Numbered from the stretch's first letter, positions 1 to 5,565 are shown. The stretch is DNA of 5,565 nt from Campylobacterota bacterium (GCA_003561815.1 PWVP01000070.1:1-5565); one strand, 5' to 3'. Translations and numbers: made by a program. The notes: generated from the letters alone by a model not told the origin.

Positions 1-54
1 GATCATCAGATCCAGCAGCTGTTTCACCTCGGTCTGAAAAGCGTGTTTGGACAT
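1..54 (-). CDS. htpG: HtpG (Hsp90 family chaperone), N-terminal fragment
   Basis: Only the first 18 codons lie in the window; the gene continues off the left edge. The reverse strand reads MSKHAFQTEVKQLLDLMI from an ATG at 54-52. This matches the start of bacterial HtpG, where the pattern FQTEV-x-QLL-x-LMI precedes the HSLYSNKEIFLREL stretch of the ATPase domain. HtpG is a cytoplasmic ATP-dependent chaperone of the Hsp90 family. A Shine-Dalgarno AGGAG (complement of 60-64) sits five bases before the ATG, which fixes the start. The gene is divergent from cheB across a 161-base control region that holds a promoter and a heat-shock-operator-like repeat. Identification rests on a short but very characteristic motif; nothing can be said about the rest of the protein. 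Confidence 0.85.
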   Translation of the reverse strand, partial: MSKHAFQTEVKQLLDLMI

Positions 55-79
55 AGCAACTCCTGTTGTGTTGGGATTT

Positions 80-115
80 TCGCGTGATTATAGCATAAAA
101 CTTGATAGAATTGCA
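80..115 (-). promoter_or_regulatory. Probable sigma70-type promoter of htpG
   Basis: On the reverse strand a perfect TATAAT (complement of 87-92) is preceded by TGC, giving the extended -10 form TGnTATAAT typical of Campylobacterota housekeeping promoters. Transcription would begin near position 80, leaving a leader of about 25 bases that contains the AGGAG ribosome site. The -35 position (complement of 110-115, TGCAAT, spacing 17) is a poor match to TTGACA, as is common in this phylum. Assignment is from sequence pattern only. Confidence 0.6.
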
Positions 116-134
116 CTAAAGTCTTGCTTAAACT

Positions 135-161
135 CTGGCACTTTAGCATCAAGAGTGATAA
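135..161. promoter_or_regulatory. CIRCE-like inverted repeat (candidate HrcA operator)
   Basis: The site reads CTGGCACTT (135-143), nine bases, then GAGTGATAA (153-161). The HrcA operator CIRCE is TTAGCACTC-N9-GAGTGCTAA. The left arm matches at 6 of 9 positions, the right arm at 8 of 9, and the spacer is exactly nine. It lies about 55-80 bases upstream of the predicted htpG start site, farther than a simple blocking operator. Far-upstream repressor sites are, however, known for heat-shock genes in Helicobacter. The neighbouring chaperone gene makes the reading plausible. The degenerate left arm keeps confidence moderate. Confidence 0.45.
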
Positions 162-205
162 AAGTCCCCGCTAACTTCCCATCTGCCATAATAAGGAGAT
201 GACAA

Positions 206-210
206 AAGGG
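206..210 (+). promoter_or_regulatory. Ribosome binding site deciding the cheB GTG start
   Basis: AGGGG lies five bases before GTG 216. An in-frame TAA at 213-215 rules out any earlier start. A later start would remove the first beta strand that leads into the catalytic serine loop. The GTG is therefore the only sensible start. A second purine run, AAGGAG at 193-198, is 17 bases away and too far to serve this start. Confidence 0.6.
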
Positions 211-215
211 GCTAA

Positions 216-785
216 GTGAGCAATAAACTGATTTTGATCGGCGCCTCCACGGGGGGGCCGGGCCATCTGGATCGGATCTTTCGCGCTCTGCCGGGGGACT
301 TTGAGGTGCCGGTGGTGATCGCGCAGCATATCAACGAGCAGTTTCTGCCCACCCTCTGTGAGAGTCTTTCGCAGGCTTCGGCGGGCTTGAGGGTGAAGAT
401 GGCCGAGATGAGAGCGCCACTTGAGAGGGGCGGCTACATGACCCACCGTGGTGTCAACCGCTTCTGTAAAGAGCCCCGTCCGCTGATGCTCGATCGCTCC
501 ATCGCCTGCGGCGATCACGCCCCCAGTATCGATGAGCTCTTCTTCTCTGCGCGCGCGCTGCTCGAGCAGCGTGTCGAGGTGCTGGCCGTGCTGCTAACCG
601 GCATCGGCCACGATGGGGCGGAGGGGCTGAGTCTGCTGCGTCAGGCGGGGGCTTTGACCCTGGCTGAGAGCGAGGAGAGCGCCATCGTCTACGGGATGCC
701 CCGTGCGGCGATCGAGCAGGGGGCGGCCATGCAGGTACTCAATCTCGACGGGATTATCGGCGCGATAGGGGAGTTTGGTCGGTGA
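216..785 (+). CDS. cheB: CheB-type protein-glutamate methylesterase, receiver-less
   Basis: This cytoplasmic chemotaxis enzyme removes methyl groups from glutamates (and usually deamidates glutamines) on chemoreceptors, resetting receptor gain in opposition to CheR. The 189-residue protein is only the CheB methylesterase domain. The serine loop is IGASTGGP with S11 as nucleophile, the histidine is H38 in IAQH, and the aspartate is D133 in LLTGIGHDGAEG. The family C-terminal signature GMPRAAIEQGA is at 160-170. The N-terminal response-regulator domain found in enteric CheB (about 350 residues in total) is absent. Short receiver-less CheB is also known in Campylobacter, so this looks lineage-typical rather than truncated. 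The start is GTG. The stop overlaps the cheR start in GTGA, implying translational coupling. Without a receiver domain, direct phospho-control by CheA is not expected. Confidence 0.93.
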   Translation: MSNKLILIGASTGGPGHLDRIFRALPGDFEVPVVIAQHINEQFLPTLCESLSQASAGLRVKMAEMRAPLERGGYMTHRGVNRFCKEPRPLMLDRSIACGDHAPSIDELFFSARALLEQRVEVLAVLLTGIGHDGAEGLSLLRQAGALTLAESEESAIVYGMPRAAIEQGAAMQVLNLDGIIGAIGEFGR

Positions 786-1576
786 GCTACGAAAATCATC
801 CGGCCATCGAGGCGCTTTTAGATGACTTCTACCGCCGTACGGGGATCTACTTTAAGGAGAAGCGGGCGATTGTGGCCCAGCGGATTGTGGACTTTTTTGC
901 CCTTCGGCACGAGGAGAACCCTGAACGCTTTCTGGAGCTTCTAAAAAACGATGAGACCCTCTATCAGGCATTGACCAATCTGCTCACGGTCAATGAGACC
1001 TACTTCTTCCGCGAGGCGCGCACCGTGGAGATTTTCGCCCAAAAGGCGCGTGAACTTACAGGGCGCTTTGGTGTGCTCTGCCTGCCCAGCAGCACCGGAG
1101 AGGAGGCTTACACCCTCTCTATCGCCCTTCTTGAGGCGGGGGTGAGTCCTGATCGCTACACCATTGTCGGCGGGGATATCAACAGCGAAGTGGTGCGCCA
1201 GGCGAAAGAGGGGGTGTTTGGCACCCGCAGCCTCTATCGCACCCCCGAGGCGATTCGCCAGCGCTACTTCGAGCCGATCAAAGAGGGGATTTTACGGGTG
1301 CGCCCGGAGGTGAAAAGGCCGGTTAGCTTTCGCCAGCTCAACCTCTTTGAGTCCGCGTTGGAGCAGGTGGGCCCCTTTGAGTTTATCTTCTGTCGCAACC
1401 TGCTTATCTACTTCGATCAGGAGAGCCGCATTCGTGCCGAGAGGGCGCTCTATGGGCGACTCAAGCCCGGCGGCTATCTCTTTATGGGGCATGCGGATCT
1501 GATCAAAAATGTCAGCAGCCTGGAGCGCCACTTCGATCGCGGAATACTCTACTATCAGCGCCCTACTGCACCTTGA
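782..1576 (+). CDS. cheR: CheR chemoreceptor glutamate methyltransferase
   Basis: CheR transfers methyl groups from S-adenosylmethionine to glutamates on methyl-accepting chemotaxis proteins. At 264 residues it is a normal single-module CheR. The N-terminal helical domain (about 5-80) ends in the family signature LLTVNETYFFRE (68-78 region). The SAM-binding domain follows: the glycine loop is LPSSTGEEAY (101-110), the acidic strand end is GGDIN (130-134), then FRQLNLFE (183-190), FIFCRNLLIYFD (201-212) and LKPGGYLFMGHADL (227-240). The start is GTG 782, inside the cheB stop (GTGA), with AGGGGAG at 767-773 eight bases upstream. No in-frame alternative start lies near the N-terminus. Together with cheB it forms a two-gene adaptation unit. 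No receptor, cheA, cheW or cheY is in view. Its last 14 bases overlap the 3' end of the opposing lolA gene. Confidence 0.95.
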   Translation: MSYENHPAIEALLDDFYRRTGIYFKEKRAIVAQRIVDFFALRHEENPERFLELLKNDETLYQALTNLLTVNETYFFREARTVEIFAQKARELTGRFGVLCLPSSTGEEAYTLSIALLEAGVSPDRYTIVGGDINSEVVRQAKEGVFGTRSLYRTPEAIRQRYFEPIKEGILRVRPEVKRPVSFRQLNLFESALEQVGPFEFIFCRNLLIYFDQESRIRAERALYGRLKPGGYLFMGHADLIKNVSSLERHFDRGILYYQRPTAP

Positions 1577-2081
1577 ACTCATCAAACCCGGCGGGGATAT
1601 CGGGATAAAAAAGCGCCTCTTCCAGCCACGGATCCATCTGCGGGGTGGCAAACTCGATGGTGACATTGTGCTCAAGCTCATCGCGGTAGTGCAGACGGAT
1701 GATAAAATTCTCATCGTGGGTAAACTCAACCGGCGTGTCGTTAAAGAGTGCCCGGCGTTTGCCCGGTGCGATCGCCTCGCTTTTATGAAAGAGTTCCAGA
1801 ATATTCTGGGCGGTCGATTGGCGCATATGTGTCGCTTGAAAGAGCCCCGGCTCAACGACTGTTACCGCCTCACCGCGGATATAGATGCTCTTTTCGATCG
1901 GGGTGGTATAGATCCAGAGCGCCCGATCAGGCTGCATCAGATAGAGGGTGCCGCTGTAGCGGATGCTCTGATCGCTATCGGTGGTGACACTCTGGTTAAA
2001 ATCGACCTGCAGGGTCTCAAAGTCGATCGGACGGCTCAGCAGCCAGCTGGCCAGAACCGCCCAGAGGATCAGCGTTCTCAT
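1563..2081 (-). CDS. lolA: LolA-type outer-membrane lipoprotein carrier
   Basis: LolA shuttles lipoproteins across the periplasm from the LolCDE transporter to the outer membrane. This 172-residue protein begins with a short hydrophobic export signal (about residues 3-16, one arginine before it). It has no lipobox cysteine, consistent with a soluble periplasmic protein, although the cleavage site is not clear. The mature part has the family pattern: FETLQVDFNQ (21-30), SGTLYLMQPDRALWIYTTP (43-61), then a second-strand region around IYIRGEAVTVVEPG (67-79), and it ends at ...FDEFKVQ. It is slightly shorter than proteobacterial LolA (about 180-200 residues). The start is ATG at 2081-2079 with AGGAG (complement of 2086-2090) four bases upstream. 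It converges on cheR with a 14-base overlap and is divergent from the MNIO fusion gene. Sequence identity within this family is low, so the name rests on the overall pattern. Confidence 0.8.
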   Translation of the reverse strand: MRTLILWAVLASWLLSRPIDFETLQVDFNQSVTTDSDQSIRYSGTLYLMQPDRALWIYTTPIEKSIYIRGEAVTVVEPGLFQATHMRQSTAQNILELFHKSEAIAPGKRRALFNDTPVEFTHDENFIIRLHYRDELEHNVTIEFATPQMDPWLEEALFYPDIPAGFDEFKVQ

Positions 2082-2140
2082 AAAGCTCCTTTTACTATTC
2101 AGGGAGTTTAGGGGGTAGAGGCTTAAAACAAACCGACCAA

Positions 2141-2146
2141 GAGGAG
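2141..2146 (+). promoter_or_regulatory. Ribosome binding site for the MNIO fusion gene
   Basis: GAGGAG stands six bases before GTG 2153. It supports GTG as the start; the next in-frame ATG is at residue 39, after the conserved GIGLRRE and EVTPENW motifs. The 71-base gap between lolA and this gene (2082-2152) has no convincing -10 element on either strand and no short open frame with a usable ATG. Confidence 0.6.
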
Positions 2147-2152
2147 AGAAGC

Positions 2153-3718
2153 GTGGCAGCGATACAGGGAGCCGGAATCGGCCTGCGCCGGGAGTTTTTG
2201 CTGGATGTGGCCCAGAGCCCCCTTCGGCCCGACTGGCTGGAGGTTACGCCGGAAAACTGGCTTGAGATGCCGGTGTATTATCGATCCGCCTTTGAGAAGG
2301 TGGCGCAGGATTTCCCCCTGGCCGCCCACGGGGTCAGCCTCTCGATCGGCTCACCCGATCGGCCCGATCGGCGTCATCTTGTGCGCCTAAAAGCGTTTCT
2401 TGATCGCTACGCCATTACTCTCTACTCGGAGCCCCTGAGTTTTTCCAGCCTCAAGGGCAAGCAGAGCTATGAGCTGCTGCCGCTTCCGATGACGCCTGCG
2501 ATGCTACGCCATTTGGTCGATCGGATCGATGAGGTGCAGAGCTTTTTAAAGCGCCCGCTGGTGCTGGAGAACGCCACCTGGTATGCTAATCAGGGCGCCT
2601 CGATGCCCGAGGCGAGCTTTATCAACGAAGTGCTCAAAGTCAGCGGCGCCAAACTGCTGCTTGATATCAACAACCTCTATGTCAACGCCTTTAACCACGG
2701 GTTTGAGCCCGGCGACTTTATCGACGCGCTCGATTTAAGCCCCATCGCCTACTACCATGTGGCCGGACATCTGGAGTTTCGCCGCGATCTCTGGATTGAT
2801 ACCCATTCACAACCCGCTAAAGAGGCGGTGTGGCAGCTGCTCTTGAGTGCCTACAGTAAAGCCCCCGCACCGGTACTGATTGAGCGCGATGGCGATGTAC
2901 CTGACACGCTTGAGGGGCTTTCAGATGAGTATGCCCGCGCGCAGCAGGTGATCGCGCTGGCGCCGCATGGGCCCTGCCGCCCCTCTAAGCCCGGGCGCGC
3001 CCAGCCGCTAGCGCGTGCTCACACCGAGGATCTTCAGGGGGCGTTTAAGGCGATGGAGCGTCTCTTTGAGGTGGCGCAGGGGAGGCGCTCTGAGCCGCGC
3101 TTTGCGATCTATGGCCATCTGGTGGCTTGCCGCCACGAGGAGCTGCTCTCATCGGTCTTTAGGCGGCTAAAGGCGCTCATAGAGCCCGATGAGTGGCACA
3201 AGTGGGTGGGGCGCTTTATCGCCCATGGTGCGCGTAGCCCGCTTCTTTGGCGCTCTGCCGGGGAGTTTCGCCGCTTCTTAAAAAAGGAGCAGCGGGGAAA
3301 CAAGCGCCGCTGGATCGGCGATCTGCTCTGGCTGGAGTGGCACACACTCGCCCTTTTGACCCGAAGAGCCCGCCTGAGTGCGCGCCCGCACGATTGGCGC
3401 ACGCCGGTGGTGCTCTCCTCTGCCGCGCGGGTGCGCTGGCTAAAAGCGCCGGTGTTTGATCCGAAGTGGCGCCCTGATGATGGCGCGCGCCCTTGTGGTT
3501 ATCTGCTCTTTTTGGATCCCGATACGCTGAAGGTAGAGGGGCTGGTGCTCACGCGCTTTATGACCGATCTGCTCACCCATCTGAAAAAGCGGCGCACCCT
3601 AAAGGCGGCCATTAAGCACTGCAGTCGCCAGCACGGTCTCAAGCCCAAAGCGGTTCGAGAGGTGATCGCGCCAGCGCTGAAGATTTTTGTGCAAAAGGGG
3701 GTTTTGCTCGCGGATTAG
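2153..3718 (+). CDS. MNIO (DUF692/UPF0276) enzyme fused to DUF2063/HvfC-like partner domain
   Basis: Residues 1-270 form a DUF692 domain, the MNIO family of multinuclear iron oxidative enzymes (MbnB, TglH, HvfB/BufB) that modify cysteines in ribosomal peptides. Visible motifs are GIGLRRE (8-14), LEVTPENW (29-36), AHGVSLSIGS (58-67), LLPLPMT (108-114), LENATWY (138-144), LDINNLYVNAFNHG (170-183), YHVAGH (201-206), IDTH (215-218) and IERD (243-246). Most metal-binding-type residues are therefore kept (H59, E139, D171, H182, H202, H206, D216, H218, E244). At 91-96 the family's S-D/E-H-L motif reads YSEPLS, so the usual histidine is P94. After a Pro/Arg-rich linker (about 271-288), residues 290-521 resemble DUF2063 partners: LQGAFKAM (294-301), RFAIYGHL (316-323), SPLLW...EFRRFL (362-376) and a winged-helix-like tail. 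The partner is normally a separate gene that presents the peptide to the enzyme. No precursor gene adjoins. The substrate is unknown. The domain calls are strong; catalytic activity is inference. Confidence 0.85.
   Translation: MAAIQGAGIGLRREFLLDVAQSPLRPDWLEVTPENWLEMPVYYRSAFEKVAQDFPLAAHGVSLSIGSPDRPDRRHLVRLKAFLDRYAITLYSEPLSFSSLKGKQSYELLPLPMTPAMLRHLVDRIDEVQSFLKRPLVLENATWYANQGASMPEASFINEVLKVSGAKLLLDINNLYVNAFNHGFEPGDFIDALDLSPIAYYHVAGHLEFRRDLWIDTHSQPAKEAVWQLLLSAYSKAPAPVLIERDGDVPDTLEGLSDEYARAQQVIALAPHGPCRPSKPGRAQPLARAHTEDLQGAFKAMERLFEVAQGRRSEPRFAIYGHLVACRHEELLSSVFRRLKALIEPDEWHKWVGRFIAHGARSPLLWRSAGEFRRFLKKEQRGNKRRWIGDLLWLEWHTLALLTRRARLSARPHDWRTPVVLSSAARVRWLKAPVFDPKWRPDDGARPCGYLLFLDPDTLKVEGLVLTRFMTDLLTHLKKRRTLKAAIKHCSRQHGLKPKAVREVIAPALKIFVQKGVLLAD
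2343..2371. repeat. Three close copies of CGATCGG
   Basis: CGATCGG occurs at 2343-2349, 2356-2362 and 2365-2371, inside the MNIO coding region where it encodes parts of the Ser-Ile-Gly-Ser-Pro-Asp-Arg-Pro-Asp-Arg stretch. The core CGATCG is a palindrome found 14 times in the whole window. This is the tightest cluster. It may reflect codon choice for Asp-Arg and Ile-Gly rather than a functional site. Confidence 0.5.
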
Positions 3719-4938
3719 AGCAGGGTGCGCTCGGTGATCCGCTCAAGCTCCCCAATGCTCTGAAGCTGGTTGTAGTAGTGGCGAATCTGTTGCTCCCTGG
3801 CTCGGGAGAGGGCCGCCTCGGCATCGATCAGCTCTGTGGCGCTGGCAAGCTGGTTTTCAAAGCGGTTGCGAACCGCCCGGTAGTTCTCCTGTGCCGCCTT
3901 TAGTGCGATCGAGGCGACCTCCAGCGCTTCGAGGCTGAGTGAAAGCCGCTCGTAGGCGCTTGCAAGCTGCAGCTCAATCTGGCGAAGCGTTTCGGCCCGC
4001 TGGCTCTGGATCTGGCGCAGTTGGTAGTGGGCCGCCTCCCGCTCCCGGACGGTCTGAAACCCGCTAAAGAGCTGCCAGTTGAGCGTCGCGGTGGCGACGC
4101 GCTGATCGGAAGGGCCTTCAACACCACTCTCGTAGCTGTAGTGCTCCTGGGAGAGGGCGAGGTCCAAAGTGGGCAGAAAGCCTGCCGTGAGCGCCTGATG
4201 CTGCGCTCTCTGTGCGGCGATAAGCGCCTGAAGTGCTTGCAGCTCACTGCGTTGTGTCACGGCGCGGCCAAGCTCCTCTTTAGGCGGCAGCGTAGAGGGG
4301 TGGCTTGCAATGGGCTGGGGGGTGCTTGAGAGCGGCTGGCCGATGAGCGACTCCAGCTCTAAAGTGGCCATGCGCAGCGCGCTTTTGGCCTGAAGCACCC
4401 GCTCCTGGGCGTTGGCCGCCTCCAGACGCATCACGATCCGCTCGTGGGCGGCGATAAGCCCCTGCTCATAGAAGGCCTCCGCGTCAGCGGCCTGTCGTTT
4501 GACGGCGCGAAGCGACTCTTTTTGGGCCTGGAGGTTCTCGCTCGCGCGGTGGTACTCAAAAAAGGCCCGTTTAGCCTCCAGGCTCAGATCCGCCCGTGTG
4601 GCGCTCTGCTCATGCATGGCGGCCACCGCTTGGGCCTGTCGGCTCTGAAAAAGGCGCCGATCGCGAAAGCCGCTAAAGAGATTGAGGCTGGCGCGGGCGT
4701 AGAGGGTCTGATTGGGCTGATTGCTGCTGTGCTCGCGATCGACCCGGCTGGCCCCCACATCCAGAGTGGGCCAGAAGGCCGAACGGGCCGCATCGGAGTG
4801 CGCACGCGCGCTCTTCAGTGCCGCGGTGGCCTGCTGCATAGAAGGGTGGGTGGCTACGGTCTTTTCGATCGCCTCCTCAAGTGTGAGGGCCAAAAGCGGA
4901 GCGGCCAGGGCCAAAAAAAGGAGAGTGAGTTTTTTCAT
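3715..4938 (-). CDS. TolC-family outer-membrane efflux protein
   Basis: This is the outer-membrane channel of a tripartite efflux or type I export system, acting as a trimer with a periplasmic tunnel. The 407-residue protein starts with a clear signal peptide (MKK plus a hydrophobic run to about residue 17, cleavage probably near ALA-LTLEEA). The mature N-terminus LTLEEAIEKTVATHP (18-32) is the standard opening of the OEP family. The internal duplication of the family is visible: FWPTLDVGASR...LNLFSGF (55-91) and FLPTLDLALSQ...NWQLFSGF (254-294). Each is followed by long Ala/Gln/Glu-rich helices that form coiled coils. The length is typical of this family. The start is ATG 4938-4936 with AAGGAGC (complement of 4943-4949) upstream. 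The ATG overlaps the stop of the RND gene as ATGA, so it is the downstream gene of that operon. Its stop overlaps the MNIO gene stop by four bases. The transported substrate cannot be read from the sequence. Confidence 0.93.
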   Translation of the reverse strand: MKKLTLLFLALAAPLLALTLEEAIEKTVATHPSMQQATAALKSARAHSDAARSAFWPTLDVGASRVDREHSSNQPNQTLYARASLNLFSGFRDRRLFQSRQAQAVAAMHEQSATRADLSLEAKRAFFEYHRASENLQAQKESLRAVKRQAADAEAFYEQGLIAAHERIVMRLEAANAQERVLQAKSALRMATLELESLIGQPLSSTPQPIASHPSTLPPKEELGRAVTQRSELQALQALIAAQRAQHQALTAGFLPTLDLALSQEHYSYESGVEGPSDQRVATATLNWQLFSGFQTVREREAAHYQLRQIQSQRAETLRQIELQLASAYERLSLSLEALEVASIALKAAQENYRAVRNRFENQLASATELIDAEAALSRAREQQIRHYYNQLQSIGELERITERTLL

Positions 4939-5565
4939 TCTGGCTCCTTGCCTCCAATCTTCTCCATTTTAATCACATAGCTCAGAAGGGGCGGAATCAC
5001 AAAGATCACAAAGAGCGTCGAGAAGAGCAGCCCCCCGGTAATCACACTACCCAGACCACGGTACATCTCAGAGCCGGGTCCGGGCATCAGCACCAGCGGC
5101 ATCATCCCGAAGATAGAGGTGAGGCTGCTCATATAGATGGGGCGCAGACGGGTGCGCACCGCCTCTTTGATGGCCGCCATGTGCTCGAGCCCCTGATAGC
5201 GGATAAAGTTAAGACTCTGATGCACAATCAAGATCGCATTATTGACCACAATCCCCACCAGAATAATAAAGCCCAGCATGGTCAGGATATCCAGCGCCTG
5301 TGGCGCGATCAGCAGATTGGTCATCTGCAGCCCCACAAACCCGCCGGCGGTGGCCAGCGGCACGGTCAGGAGGATGATGATCGGGTAGATAAAGTTACCA
5401 AAGAGCGCGGCCATTAAAAGATAGGTGATCACCACCGCGAGGATAAAGTTCCACTGCAGCGCCCCGACCGTTTCGGTCAGCTGATCGGCTGTACCCGCCA
5501 GGCGGATACTCATCCCCTCTTTGAGGTTGGCAATGGGGAGAATCTCTTGGTTGAGCCACTCCATC
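4935..5565 (-). CDS. RND efflux transporter (AcrB/HAE1-like), C-terminal part
   Basis: This is the inner-membrane pump of a proton-driven tripartite efflux system. Only the last 209 or so residues are in the window; the gene extends beyond the right edge, since full RND pumps have about 1,000 residues. The fragment has the end of the periplasmic domain (SIRLAGTADQLTE), then five membrane segments corresponding to TM8-TM12. These are roughly 38-56, 58-80, 92-116 (with the signature GFIILVGIVVNNAILIV), 141-162 (RLRPIYMSSLTSIFGMMPL) and 171-197 (GLGSVITGGLLFSTLFVIFV). A short cytoplasmic tail ends ...KIGGKEPE. The ATG at 5564-5562 is an internal methionine, not the start. The TM4 proton-relay aspartates would be outside the window. 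The TGA stop overlaps the tolC-like ATG (ATGA), so pump and channel are coupled. An adaptor (MFP) gene is expected off the right edge. Confidence 0.93.
   Translation of the reverse strand, partial: MEWLNQEILPIANLKEGMSIRLAGTADQLTETVGALQWNFILAVVITYLLMAALFGNFIYPIIILLTVPLATAGGFVGLQMTNLLIAPQALDILTMLGFIILVGIVVNNAILIVHQSLNFIRYQGLEHMAAIKEAVRTRLRPIYMSSLTSIFGMMPLVLMPGPGSEMYRGLGSVITGGLLFSTLFVIFVIPPLLSYVIKMEKIGGKEPE

Noticed and set aside
136..150. TGGCAC resembling a sigma54 -24 element
   Set aside because: A GC pair at the required ten-base spacing from GG (137-138) is missing; the nearest GC (146-147) is three bases too close. The stretch fits the CIRCE-like repeat better.
101..153. Inverted repeats CTTGAT (101-106) / ATCAAG (148-153) and CTAAAGT (116-122) / ACTTTAG (140-146)
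   Set aside because: The arms are short, the two pairs have different centres, and neither matches the HspR HAIR consensus with its seven-base spacer; they are likely chance in an AT-rich gap.
157..192. Forward -10 candidates for cheB (GATAAA at 157-162, CATAAT at 187-192)
   Set aside because: Neither has a recognisable -35 or extended -10 element, so no cheB promoter is called, although one is probably present in 55-215.
199..219. Six-codon frame (MTKGAK) whose TGA overlaps the cheB GTG, preceded by AAGGAG
   Set aside because: The AAGGAG at 193-198 abuts the ATG with no spacing, which disfavours initiation, and nothing in the peptide suggests a leader-peptide control mechanism.
1292..1855. 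Long open frames opposite or out of frame with cheR, lolA, the MNIO gene and tolC (for example 1292-1855 minus, 1509-2111 plus, 4444-4980 plus)
   Set aside because: Their translations are low-complexity and Arg/Ser/Gly-rich with no family motifs, as expected for GC-rich shadow frames of well-identified genes.
3700..3740. Possible hairpin GAGC...GCTC near the MNIO/tolC junction as a terminator
   Set aside because: The stem is only four base pairs with no T-run on either strand.

Overview
The window is a gene-dense, GC-rich (roughly 55-60% by eye) piece of a bacterial chromosome. It most likely comes from a GC-rich member of the Campylobacterota (Epsilonproteobacteria). The main clue is a cheB-cheR pair in which CheB is a stand-alone methylesterase of 189 residues with no receiver domain, the arrangement known from Campylobacter. 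Other support comes from the extended TGnTATAAT promoter ahead of htpG and the HtpG N-terminus. The genus cannot be named from this sequence alone.

Layout from left to right. Positions 1-54 (minus) are the first 18 codons of htpG, the Hsp90 chaperone. Positions 55-215 are a divergent control region with an htpG promoter and a CIRCE-like inverted repeat, the HrcA heat-shock operator type. Positions 216-1576 (plus) are cheB and cheR, overlapping by four bases at GTGA; they are the chemoreceptor adaptation enzymes. Positions 1563-2081 (minus) are a lolA-type periplasmic lipoprotein carrier that converges on cheR with a 14-base overlap. A 71-base divergent gap follows.

Positions 2153-3718 (plus) encode a 521-residue protein joining an MNIO (DUF692/UPF0276, MbnB/TglH/HvfB-like) oxidative enzyme to a C-terminal DUF2063/HvfC-like partner domain. 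No precursor peptide gene is visible. Positions 3715-4938 (minus) are a TolC-family outer-membrane efflux channel. It overlaps by ATGA with the 3' end of an RND efflux transporter (4935-5565, minus) that runs off the right edge.

The genes form at least three functional groups: chaperone, chemotaxis adaptation, and envelope traffic and efflux. The MNIO fusion is the least ordinary gene. MNIO enzymes with a DUF2063-type partner usually modify cysteine-containing ribosomal peptides. Here enzyme and partner are one chain, the substrate is not next door, and a histidine that is conserved in the family (SDH/SEH motif) reads as proline. The other items worth a second look are the CIRCE-like site and a marked excess of the palindrome CGATCG (14 copies).
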